Shown: positions 1-6,226, counted from the first letter of the stretch. The stretch is 8,339 bases of DNA from JBEKYH01 sp049511115 (GCA_049511115.1 JBEKYH010000207.1:1-8339), one strand, 5' to 3'. Numbers and translations: made by a program. The notes: generated by a model from the letters alone, not told the origin.

Positions 1-551
1 TCGCTCATTATCACGGGCAGATTTGGAACGCCGCGGAGCTGGCCCGCGCGCTGGCGGTCAATGAACCGACCGTGCGGCGATATCTCGACCTCCTCACCGG
101 CGTTTTCATGGTGCGGCAGCTTCAGCCGTGGTATGAGAACATTGGCAAGCGCCAGGTGAAGGCGCCCAAGGTATATGTCCGCGACAGCGGTTTGCTGCAC
201 TCGTTATTGGGCATCCCGAGCCAGCGAGACTTGGAGGGTCATCCCAAAGTGGGCGCATCGTGGGAGGGATATGCCGTGGAAGAGATAATTAAAGCAATCA
301 AGCCCGACGAAGCATATTACTGGGCGACCTATCACGGAGCGGAACTCGACTTGCTCCTTTTCAAGAATGGCCGGCGCATCGGCGTGGAATGCAAACGGGC
401 GGATGCGCCCACGCTTACGCCGTCGATGAAGACCGCGCTGATCGACCTGAAGCTCGACGAATTGCACGTCGTCTATCCGGGAGACCGGCAGTATTCGTTG
501 GGGGCTAAAGTCGATGTAGTCCCGTTGGCGCAGTTCGTATACGCCAAATAA
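1..551 (+). CDS. DUF4143-type AAA ATPase, C-terminal part (5' end outside window)
   Basis: The frame is open from base 3 to the TAA at 549-551, so 182 residues of a longer protein are visible; the N-terminal AAA ATPase domain with Walker A and B motifs would lie upstream of the window. Residues 8-30 look like a winged-helix element (WNAAELARALAVNEPTVRRY). The rest matches the DUF4143 pattern: 'APKVYVRDSGLLHSLLGI' at 54-71, then a restriction-endonuclease-like fold with 'SWEGYAVEEII' (E88), 'GAELDLLL' (D116) and 'GVECKR' (E129, K131), which fit the PD-(D/E)XK acidic and lysine positions. Members of this family are common, usually solitary predicted ATPases, sometimes discussed as toxin-antitoxin-like or mobile-element-linked; their reaction is not settled. 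It converges with the helicase, with 22 bases between the stop codons and no obvious terminator. The family call is firm; the role is unknown. Confidence 0.85.
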   Translation, partial: AHYHGQIWNAAELARALAVNEPTVRRYLDLLTGVFMVRQLQPWYENIGKRQVKAPKVYVRDSGLLHSLLGIPSQRDLEGHPKVGASWEGYAVEEIIKAIKPDEAYYWATYHGAELDLLLFKNGRRIGVECKRADAPTLTPSMKTALIDLKLDELHVVYPGDRQYSLGAKVDVVPLAQFVYAK

Positions 552-573
552 CAGACAAACAGACCGGCGATTT

Positions 574-2652
574 CTAATACCGCCTCTGCCACGGCCGTCC
601 GGAACCTTGCCCGCGCGGGGGATAGCCGCCGCGGTAGGCGTCTCGTTCGCCGCGCCGGTCGTCCTGGCTGTCGGGGTCGTAGTAGGAATCGCGCCGGTCG
701 GAAACATCCAGCAATTCCAGGGGCATTTCCGTTAGAAACGGGCTGTTGATGGTAGGCTCGTTGCGGCCGCGCATGCTGCGCCAGGCGGCGCAGGAGAGGA
801 TCAGCCGTTCCTGCGCGCGGGTGATGCCGACGAAGCAGAGACGCCGTTCTTCTTCCATGCCGGTGGGGTCTTCGCGGGCTCGTGAGTGAGGGAGGCATCC
901 GTCTTCAAGGCCAATGATGGCGACAATGGGAAACTCCAGGCCCTTGGCGGCGTGCAGGGTCATCAATGTGACAGCGCCGCCGGAGCCTTCAACGCGGTCG
1001 GCGTCGCTGACCAGGCTGACCGCTGCGAGGTAATCGGAAAGCGCGCCGTCGGGATGTTCGGCGTCGTATTCGGCGGCGGATGAAATCAGTTCGTTGACGT
1101 TGGGGATTTCGTTTTCCTTGGTGGGGTCGAGCTTTTTGAGCATGGCCTCCAGGCCGCTGCGCTGGTAAACCTCCTCCAGGATCGGCTGCACCGCGCCGCG
1201 CTTGGCGGCTACCGTCTGGAAACTCTCCATCAACTGCACGAATGACTGGACCGACCGCACCGCGCGCGGGGCGAGATGGCTCACCTGATCGGCCTGCTTC
1301 ATCGCATCCCAGAGGGATGTGTTATTGAGTGCCGCATGCGCGTTGAGGTAATTAATCGTCGCGTCGGAGATGCCGCGCGGGGGCACGTTGGCGATGCGCT
1401 CCAGGCCCACCGCGTCATGCGGATTCACCGCCGCCCGCAGGTAGGCCAGCACATCCTTGATCTCCTTGCGGTTGTAAAACTCCACGCCGCGGGCGATCTG
1501 ATAGGGAATGCCGGCGCGGCGGAGGGCGTCCTCCATCACGCGCGACAAGCTGTTCATCCGGTAGAAGATGGCCATCGAGCTCCAGGGGAATTCGCCCTGG
1601 GAATTCAATCGCTTTAATCGCGCTGTCACCTGCTCGGCTTCATCGTGTTCGTCGCGGCACAAAAGCAGGGCCGCTTTTTCGCCCTGGGCGTTTTCCGTCC
1701 ACAGGGCTTTTTCCTTGCGGCGGCGGTTATAGCTGATCAGTTTGGACGCGATGGCCAACACCGTTTTGGTGGAGCGGTAATTGCGTTCGAGGCGCACGAC
1801 GGTGGCGTCGGGATAATCTTTTTCAAAATCCAGGATGTTGGAGATATCCGCGCCGCGCCAGGCGTAGATGGATTGATCGGGGTCGCCGACGACCGTCAGG
1901 TTGCGGTTCTTGCGGGCCATCGCATGAGCCAGGATGTACTGGGCGTGATTGGTATCCTGGTATTCGTCGATAAGGATGTGCACGAAGCGATTCTGCAGGT
2001 CCTCCAGCACTTGCGGTTTGGCTCGCAGCGCCAAGCACGTTTCCATGAGCAAATCGTCAAAATCCAGCGCGTTATTGGCTTTGAGCAGCGCCTGGTATTT
2101 CGTGTAAACGCGGCCGGCGATGCGCTGATAAATATCGCCGGCGGCCTGGGAATACTGGCTGGGGGTTTGCAGATGATTCTTGGCCTTGCTGATGGCGCTG
2201 TGGACCGACGCCGGTGGATAATGGGTGCTGGAAATGCCCAGTTCCTCCAGGGCCTGCTTGATGAGCTTGGTCTGGTCGGCGGAATCGAAGACGGAGAAAT
2301 TCGCGGGAATTCCCAGCACGGGCGCGTAATGCTTGAGGATGCGCAGGCAGAGGGAGTGAAACGTGCAGATCATCGGCGAGGGCTGTTCGAGGCGGCCCCA
2401 ATCGCGCGGGGGGCGCTCGAGCACGTCGGCGACGCGCTGCTTCATTTCGCCGGCGGCTTTGTTGGTGAAGGTGATGGCCAGGATGGAAGAGGGCAGCGCA
2501 CCCTGGCTGATGAGGTAAGCCACGCGGCGAGTGATGACGCGCGTCTTGCCGCTGCCGGCGCCGGCGACGATGAGCAGCGGCCCGCCTGGCTGGATCACGG
2601 CCTGTCGCTGCGGCTCGGTTAAGTCCTTTAAGAGATCGGCTGGATCGTTCAC
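574..2652 (-). CDS. pcrA: UvrD/PcrA/Rep-type superfamily 1A ATP-dependent DNA helicase
   Basis: This is a 692-residue 3'-5' DNA helicase used in repair and in clearing or restarting replication forks. All SF1A motifs are intact: Q motif LTEPQRQAV (11-19), Walker A GAGSGKT (31-37), Ia AITFTNKAAGEM (59-70), Ib TFHSLCLRIL (97-106), II LIDEYQD (227-233), III GDPDQSIYAWRGA (256-268), IV ERNYRS (289-294), V TLHAAKGLEF (565-574) and VI VGITRAQERL (608-617). Length is close to Rep and slightly below PcrA/UvrD. After the usual 2A end (NSPFLTEMPLELLDV, about 636-650) there is no room for the Tudor-like RNA-polymerase-binding domain of PcrA/UvrD; a 40-residue polar tail rich in Arg, Gly and Tyr takes its place. 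The start is GTG (2650-2652): the next Met (70) lies after Walker A. No Shine-Dalgarno precedes it, and a promoter sits immediately upstream, suggesting a leaderless message. The subfamily (PcrA, UvrD or Rep) is not certain; the symbol is a best guess. Confidence 0.95.
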   Translation of the reverse strand: MNDPADLLKDLTEPQRQAVIQPGGPLLIVAGAGSGKTRVITRRVAYLISQGALPSSILAITFTNKAAGEMKQRVADVLERPPRDWGRLEQPSPMICTFHSLCLRILKHYAPVLGIPANFSVFDSADQTKLIKQALEELGISSTHYPPASVHSAISKAKNHLQTPSQYSQAAGDIYQRIAGRVYTKYQALLKANNALDFDDLLMETCLALRAKPQVLEDLQNRFVHILIDEYQDTNHAQYILAHAMARKNRNLTVVGDPDQSIYAWRGADISNILDFEKDYPDATVVRLERNYRSTKTVLAIASKLISYNRRRKEKALWTENAQGEKAALLLCRDEHDEAEQVTARLKRLNSQGEFPWSSMAIFYRMNSLSRVMEDALRRAGIPYQIARGVEFYNRKEIKDVLAYLRAAVNPHDAVGLERIANVPPRGISDATINYLNAHAALNNTSLWDAMKQADQVSHLAPRAVRSVQSFVQLMESFQTVAAKRGAVQPILEEVYQRSGLEAMLKKLDPTKENEIPNVNELISSAAEYDAEHPDGALSDYLAAVSLVSDADRVEGSGGAVTLMTLHAAKGLEFPIVAIIGLEDGCLPHSRAREDPTGMEEERRLCFVGITRAQERLILSCAAWRSMRGRNEPTINSPFLTEMPLELLDVSDRRDSYYDPDSQDDRRGERDAYRGGYPPRGQGSGRPWQRRY

Positions 2653-2658
2653 GAGAGA

Positions 2659-2686
2659 ACTATAGCCGGGCGCGGCGGTGATTCAA
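2659..2686 (-). promoter_or_regulatory. Candidate sigma-70 promoter of the helicase
   Basis: On the minus strand TTGAAT (2686-2681, 4 of 6 consensus) is followed after 16 bases by TATAGT (2664-2659, 5 of 6). The expected transcription start, about 7 bases below the -10 box, falls on base 2652, which is the first base of the GTG start codon. This agrees with the absence of a ribosome binding site and points to a leaderless transcript. It is read from consensus only. Confidence 0.5.
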
Positions 2687-2741
2687 TCCTGGCGAACCGG
2701 TCCGCGCGCAGGGCAATCGCGTTCGGCCGCGTTCCTCTGGT

Positions 2742-2781
2742 CCCCTCACCCCGAAGCTCTCACTGAGTACAGGGCGAGGGG
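2742..2781. repeat. REP-like imperfect inverted repeat
   Basis: Arms CCCCTCACCC (2742-2751) and GGGCGAGGGG (2772-2781) pair over 10 bases with one mismatch around a 20-base loop. The loop holds a second small palindrome, CTCACTGAG (2759-2767). A further purine-rich GGAAGAGGG follows. Hairpins of this CCCTC/GAGGG type with a GTAC-containing loop recur between genes in many environmental bacteria, so this looks like one copy of a dispersed family. It lies in the 227-base gap between two divergent genes, where a terminator is not expected. Only one copy is in the window, so the family assignment is inference. Confidence 0.45.
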
Positions 2782-2879
2782 GGAAGAGGGTAAGACCGCG
2801 CAATGCAATCTGTCGATTCATGCGGCGTGATCCGTTAGATTGAGCGCGAGGGGACCGTTCAACGACACCAAGGAGTTTC

Positions 2880-4085
2880 ATGGTAGTCAGAAAGTTCGTC
2901 GCATTGCTCGCGCTGGGATTATCGCTCGCCGCGGTTCCCGCGCTCGCGCAGCCCGCCACGCAGCCAACACAGTTGCTCAAACTTCACGCCGCCGCCGTTA
3001 CCAGCGGCGACGTGCATTTGTACTGGTACGACCTCACCGGCGTCACGCCGCGCTACCTGATCGAGCGCTCCGAGGACGGCACGACGTTCAAGCCCGTGGG
3101 CAACCAGCAGGGAGGCAGCGCTACGGCGCGATATGACGTGGACGAAGTCAACAATGTCCAGCCAAACACGCACTACTGGTATCGCCTGAATGCGGCCGAC
3201 GCGGCGCGAACGACTCTCTCCGAACCGGTCGAGGTGCGCACGCCGCATAAGAATATGCTCGAGGTCATCCGGGGGCAGACCACCCTGACCATCGACGATC
3301 TCAAGGATGTCAGCTTCTGGGGCGCCAGCGTGTGGGCGGCCACGAAACTGCTCGCCTCGGTCCTGCCGCAAGTGCTGGTGGCTGTTCTCATTTTCCTGAT
3401 CTTCTATGTCGTCCATCGCGTCACCCGTCGCGTGGTGGCCAGCAGCATGAAGCGGGCCAACCTAGACAGCGGCATTCATGAACTGCTCCTGACGCTGCTC
3501 AAATGGTCGATCCTGGGATTCGCCATTGTCGTCGCCTGCGATCAGGTCGGCCTGCACATCACGACATTGCTGACCGGCATATCCATCGGGGCTTTGGCCA
3601 TTGGTTTTGCGGCCCAGGACACGCTGGCCAATTTCATCGCCAGCATCCTGATTTTCTGGGATAAGCCGTTCAAAGTCGGCGACTGGATCACCATGGACGG
3701 CCAGTACGGCAAAGTCCTGCGCGTGACTTTCCGCACCACGCGGATTTTGATGCCCACCGGCGATATCCTGGCCACTCCCAACACGCTGATCATGGGAACG
3801 AAACTGCTGAATCACAGCTCCAATCCGATCAATTGGGTGAATGTTCCCATTGGAATTCCCACGTCGATGCCAATCGAAAAGGCGCGGGCGGCGCTTTTGG
3901 CGACTTGCGACGGCGATCAGCGGATCATGCCCGACCCCAAGCCCAAGGTTGTTGTTGACAGCGTCAATCCCGACTCGGTCAAACTCTTCCTGTGCATGTG
4001 CATCACCGATGAGGGGCAGCAGTCCGCGATCCTGCAGGATTATCTCGAGAAGGCGAAGAATGCGCTCGACCAGATCAAGGCGTGA
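2880..4085 (+). CDS. MscS-family mechanosensitive channel with signal peptide and N-terminal FN3-like domain
   Basis: This 401-residue protein is a predicted small-conductance mechanosensitive channel that opens under membrane tension and releases solutes on hypo-osmotic shock. The ATG has a good AAGGAG at 2870-2875, four bases upstream. Residues 1-23 are a signal peptide ending PALA/Q. Residues about 33-121 resemble a fibronectin type III domain: 'VHLYWYD', 'YLIERSEDGTTFKPV', 'PNTHYWYRLNA' and closing 'VEVRTP'. Three hydrophobic segments follow at about 152-178, 204-222 and 228-258. The last is the MscS pore helix, with GISIGALAIGFAAQD (233-247), NFIAS and DKPFKVGDWI (261-270), followed by the beta domain (GDILATPNTLI, 294-304) and a short cytoplasmic alpha/beta domain. 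The FN3-like part would sit outside the cytoplasm; an extracytoplasmic FN3 domain is not the usual MscS architecture. The gene stands alone: the helicase is divergent upstream and the response regulator is 242 bases downstream. Confidence 0.93.
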   Translation: MVVRKFVALLALGLSLAAVPALAQPATQPTQLLKLHAAAVTSGDVHLYWYDLTGVTPRYLIERSEDGTTFKPVGNQQGGSATARYDVDEVNNVQPNTHYWYRLNAADAARTTLSEPVEVRTPHKNMLEVIRGQTTLTIDDLKDVSFWGASVWAATKLLASVLPQVLVAVLIFLIFYVVHRVTRRVVASSMKRANLDSGIHELLLTLLKWSILGFAIVVACDQVGLHITTLLTGISIGALAIGFAAQDTLANFIASILIFWDKPFKVGDWITMDGQYGKVLRVTFRTTRILMPTGDILATPNTLIMGTKLLNHSSNPINWVNVPIGIPTSMPIEKARAALLATCDGDQRIMPDPKPKVVVDSVNPDSVKLFLCMCITDEGQQSAILQDYLEKAKNALDQIKA

Positions 4086-4110
4086 CGCGGCGTTTTGGAC
4101 CGCCCCAAAG

Positions 4111-4139
4111 TTGACGTGATCTGAATCAAAATTTAATAC
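4111..4139 (+). promoter_or_regulatory. Weak promoter candidate ahead of the response regulator
   Basis: TTGACG (4111-4116, 5 of 6 for a -35 box) is followed after 17 bases by TAATAC (4134-4139, only 3 of 6 for a -10 box), in a locally AT-rich patch just after the channel gene. If used, it gives the response regulator a leader of about 180 bases. The weak -10 keeps confidence low; readthrough from the channel gene is the alternative. Confidence 0.3.
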
Positions 4140-4253
4140 GCCTTGCGAGCGGCTGCCGATAGTCACGTTGTTGTCGGATGTGTAACGCGGGTTGCCCCGC
4201 TTCAGAACCTGGGGCGCAAAAGGGGAAGAGTCCCGGGAAGTTGAAAAAACCCG

Positions 4254-4287
4254 ACGTGGTCGAACACGCCTATGTGTTCGGCCACGT
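4254..4287 (+). promoter_or_regulatory. Strong leader hairpin (attenuator or terminator-like)
   Basis: ACGTGGTCGAACAC (4254-4267) and GTGTTCGGCCACGT (4274-4287) pair over all 14 positions, with a single U-G wobble, around the loop GCCTAT. AACCC (4248-4252) and GGGTT (4297-4301) can close a larger stem outside it. A broken T tract (TTTGCGTTTT) follows, so it may partly terminate transcription coming from the channel gene. It ends 25 bases before the ribosome binding site of the response regulator, so it could also act as a leader control or mRNA-stability element. A smaller hairpin, GCGGG/CCCGC with loop TTGC, lies at 4187-4200. Confidence 0.55.
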
Positions 4288-4312
4288 TTGCGTTTTGGGT
4301 TGGTTGATACAT

Positions 4313-4319
4313 GGAGGAG
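4313..4319 (+). promoter_or_regulatory. Ribosome binding site that sets the response regulator start
   Basis: GGAGGAG sits eight bases before the ATG at 4328. The frame is open further up, to an ATG at 4178, but that start has no comparable site, and the extra 50 residues would be encoded across the leader hairpin and look non-native. The start at 4328 is therefore preferred. Confidence 0.85.
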
Positions 4320-4327
4320 AGTCGTTT

Positions 4328-4777
4328 ATGGGAGATGACCAAACCCCCACGAGCCAACGACCTTCGCGACGCCGCGGAATCCTTATCGTCGACGATGAGG
4401 TGGACATCCGCGAGCTGCTCAGCTTCGCGATGAAAATGGCGGGATTTGAAGTCTTTCTTGCCGCCGATGGAATGGTCGCCGCCCGCACCTACCGCCGGCA
4501 GCATCGGCAGATCGACATCGTGCTGCTGGATGTGCAGATGCCCCTGTGGGATGGCCCGCGCACGCTGGAGGTATTGCAGGCCTTTCACTCGACGGTGCGC
4601 TGCTGCTTCATGAGCGGCGATCTAGGCCGCTACACCGAAGAATTCCTCCGCGACGCAGGGGCGCTGATGGTCTTTCAAAAACCCCTGTCGGCGGGAGCGC
4701 TGGGGCAAACGCTGATGGATCTGGCGATGGCGCCGGAGCCATGCCCTCGGGTTGAGGTTACGGTACAGAATTCGTGA
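4328..4777 (+). CDS. Single-domain response regulator (CheY-like receiver)
   Basis: The protein has 149 residues: a polar N-terminal arm (1-16), one receiver domain (about 17-133) and a short tail. Key receiver residues are present: acidic pair D22-D23 in ILIVDDEVD, phospho-acceptor D68 in IVLLDVQMP, the switch Ser S96 in CCFMSGD, and K118-P119 in VFQKPL. There is no DNA-binding or enzymatic output domain, so it should act by protein-protein contact or as a phosphorelay intermediate. No histidine kinase is encoded in the window, so the partner is elsewhere. The start at 4328 is set by the GGAGGAG eight bases upstream. The stop TGA is directly followed by a long inverted repeat shared with the convergent oxidoreductase gene. 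The target process cannot be told from sequence. Confidence 0.92.
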   Translation: MGDDQTPTSQRPSRRRGILIVDDEVDIRELLSFAMKMAGFEVFLAADGMVAARTYRRQHRQIDIVLLDVQMPLWDGPRTLEVLQAFHSTVRCCFMSGDLGRYTEEFLRDAGALMVFQKPLSAGALGQTLMDLAMAPEPCPRVEVTVQNS

Positions 4778-4787
4778 GGGAGAAGAA

Positions 4788-4921
4788 GAATGAACGCCGA
4801 GACGCAGAGACGCCGAGAAGAAAATGCGGGACAAAGAGCACCAGCTTTCGAATTCCTTCGCGTCTTCGCGTTGAATTCTTTGAGTTTTATTCTCGGCGTC
4901 TCTGTGTCTCGGCGTTCATTC
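4788..4921. repeat. 134-bp inverted repeat made of 8-nt ACGCNGAG-type units
   Basis: The left arm (4788-4819) and right arm (4890-4921) are 32 bases each and are reverse complements except for one position, where G faces T and would still wobble in RNA. Each arm carries three 8-base units: ACGCCGAG, ACGCAGAG, ACGCCGAG on the left, and the same on the minus strand with ACACAGAG in the middle. The 70-base centre holds two related units, ACGCGAAG twice on the minus strand, framed by GAATTC at 4850-4855 and 4873-4878. It fills the gap between two convergent genes and could terminate both. Open frames across it give RRLCVSAF-type peptides, which I take as artefacts of this repeat class and not as genes. 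Similar periodic intergenic repeats occur in other environmental bacterial genomes; how it spreads is not evident. Confidence 0.85.
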
Positions 4922-4937
4922 CTCTTTTCCGTGCCTC

Positions 4938-6149
4938 TCACGCGGCCGTAGTGCTGCTTTTTTTGTGTTTGCGGGGGACTGCCAGCGTCGGCACGAGGCT
5001 GCGGGCGGCGCGGGCCACGTCGGGGTTGGCTTCGCTGATGCCGGGGTATTTGGAGGCCAGGGCGGCGAGGAAATGCTCGTAGGCTTCGCTGTCGAGGGGG
5101 AGATCGACCGCCTGGCGCTTCAGCCCGCTCATGAGCATCGCGTTGCCGATCTCCAGGCCGTGCGCGCCGTCGGTTCCCGGCGCGATCAGCGGCTCGTCCT
5201 TCAAAATCGCGTTGATGAAGTTCTGCGTGATGAGCTTGTGTGCGTCCTTGGGCTCGGGGGGAAACTCCATCGTCTCATCGTGCGTCTGCGCCCCGCGCGT
5301 GTTGGCCGCGCCGGTTTCGCGCAGGGTTCGGACCGATTGGTCCGTGCGCCGAAGCGTCACGCGCCTTGGCTCGGAGATCAGCAGGCCATTATCCCCGGCG
5401 ATCTCCAGGCGATTGGTGCCGGGGGCCTCGCCGGTGGCGGTGATGAATTGGCCGATGCAGTTGTGCTCGTATTCGAGAATCGCGCTGACGTCGTCTTCGA
5501 CTTCGATATTGGGATGGCTCGCCGCGATGCGGGCCAGGGCGGTGATGCGCTGGGGCATCATCTGCGTGAGCCACCAGAGCAGGTCAAGGTTATGCGGGCA
5601 TTGGTTCAGCAGCACGCCGCCGCCTTCGCCGTCCCAGGTGGCGCGCCATCCGCCTGAGGCGTAGTAGGCGTCGGTGCGGAACCAGTCGGTGATGACCCAG
5701 GTGATGCGCGAGATCGGGCCCAGCTCGCCGGCGGCGAGGCGGCGCTTCATTTCCGCGTAAATCGGCCAGGTGCGCTGTTGGAGCATGAGGGCGAATTTAA
5801 GCTGCGGATATTGCAGCGACGCGGCGATGACCTGCCGAGCCTGCTTGACGCTCACCGCCAGCGGCTTTTCGCACAGGACATGCACGCCCGCCGCGAACGC
5901 CGCCAGGGCGATGGCGGGATGCTGAAAGTGCGGCGTGGCGATGATGATCGCATCGACGCAGCGCGCATCGAGCATTTTCTGATAGCTGCTGAACGCCGGG
6001 ACGGAGTGCTCGTGCCCGAGCTTTTCGGCCAGCGGCGCGTGCGCGTCGCAAACCGCGGCGAGCTTCGCGCCGGCAAGTTTGTTGAGATACCCCAGATGAC
6101 GGCTGCCGATGCTGCCAAGACCGATGACGCCAAAGCGGACGGTGTCCAT
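4938..6149 (-). CDS. Gfo/Idh/MocA-family NAD(P)-dependent oxidoreductase
   Basis: This 403-residue enzyme is of the glucose-fructose oxidoreductase / inositol dehydrogenase family, which oxidises or reduces sugars and cyclitols with NAD(P). The Rossmann start is RFGVIGLGSIGSRH, with the dinucleotide motif GLGSIG at 10-15. Next come IIIATPHFQHP (68-78), the conserved CEKP (93-96, Lys95) and the C-terminal domain motif GGGVLLNQCPHNLDLLWWL (176-194), whose His186 is the likely catalytic residue. The substrate cannot be predicted. I place the start at the ATG 6147-6149: it begins directly with the Rossmann strand, and AGGA lies about ten bases upstream. An upstream GTG at 6218 would add 23 residues without family similarity and would start within the promoter region. 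No signal peptide is seen, so it is probably cytoplasmic. The C-terminus (about 388-403) is basic and Ser/Thr-rich. The gene is monocistronic here. Confidence 0.93.
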   Translation of the reverse strand: MDTVRFGVIGLGSIGSRHLGYLNKLAGAKLAAVCDAHAPLAEKLGHEHSVPAFSSYQKMLDARCVDAIIIATPHFQHPAIALAAFAAGVHVLCEKPLAVSVKQARQVIAASLQYPQLKFALMLQQRTWPIYAEMKRRLAAGELGPISRITWVITDWFRTDAYYASGGWRATWDGEGGGVLLNQCPHNLDLLWWLTQMMPQRITALARIAASHPNIEVEDDVSAILEYEHNCIGQFITATGEAPGTNRLEIAGDNGLLISEPRRVTLRRTDQSVRTLRETGAANTRGAQTHDETMEFPPEPKDAHKLITQNFINAILKDEPLIAPGTDGAHGLEIGNAMLMSGLKRQAVDLPLDSEAYEHFLAALASKYPGISEANPDVARAARSLVPTLAVPRKHKKSSTTAA

Positions 6150-6183
6150 GTCCTTTTGTTCCTGAACCTTTCCTGTTGTGCCG

Positions 6184-6193
6184 GCTCCGGAGC
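6184..6193. promoter_or_regulatory. Palindrome GCTCCGGAGC, possible operator
   Basis: A perfect 10-base palindrome lies between the minus-strand -10-like box and the start of the oxidoreductase, roughly 17-26 bases downstream of the likely transcription start. That is a typical place for a repressor site. It is GC-only apart from its two A/T pairs, so chance occurrence in this GC-rich DNA is quite possible. Confidence 0.25.
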
Positions 6194-6217
6194 GGGGGAA
6201 GCCAGCCTCTACCCACA

Positions 6218-6226
6218 CTATAATAG
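6218..6226. promoter_or_regulatory. Symmetric -10 box, candidate divergent promoter
   Basis: CTATAATAG is its own reverse complement around a central A. It gives a perfect TATAAT on the plus strand (6219-6224) and TATTAT (6225-6220) or TATAGT (6222-6217) on the minus strand. Symmetric -10 elements are known to allow transcription in both directions. Minus-strand transcripts would lead into the oxidoreductase with a leader of about 60 bases; plus-strand ones into the stress protein with about 240. No good -35 box is seen on either side. Confidence 0.4.

Noticed and set aside
1585..1610. Two GGGAATTC words close together inside the helicase gene.
   Set aside because: They encode normal helicase residues and show no wider repeat or symmetry. 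Chance is sufficient.
1645..2622. Long open frame (325 codons) on the plus strand opposite the helicase.
   Set aside because: It is antisense to the fully conserved helicase motifs, and its composition follows from the GC-rich codon pattern of the other strand. No recognisable domain is present.
3462..4166. Antisense open frame of 234 codons opposite the MscS gene.
   Set aside because: It is a shadow of the channel gene. The plus-strand frame has unmistakable MscS motifs, a signal peptide and a ribosome binding site.
4178..4327. N-terminal extension of the response regulator from an upstream ATG at 4178.
   Set aside because: There is no comparable ribosome binding site, the extension runs across the leader hairpin, and the receiver fold begins shortly after the well-placed ATG at 4328.
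4788..4921. CRISPR-like reading of the 8-base units.
   Set aside because: The units are far too short, run directly into one another without spacers, and form an inverted rather than a direct array.
4675..5082. Open frames on both strands across the inverted repeat (4675-4941 minus, 4774-5082 plus), giving RRLCVSAF-like peptides.
   Set aside because: These are translations of the repeat arms. They overlap the conserved ends of the response regulator and the oxidoreductase and have no plausible start signals. I judge such peptides to be artefacts of this repeat class.
4965..5657. Antisense open frame of 230 codons opposite the oxidoreductase, with a similar one at 5778-6320.
   Set aside because: Both are mirror frames of a conserved gene in GC-rich DNA, with no domain features. 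The second also runs through the divergent promoter region.
6150..6218. Upstream start for the oxidoreductase, adding 23 residues.
   Set aside because: The extra residues are not family-like, and the start would overlap the probable promoter. The ATG at 6149 leads straight into the Rossmann strand.
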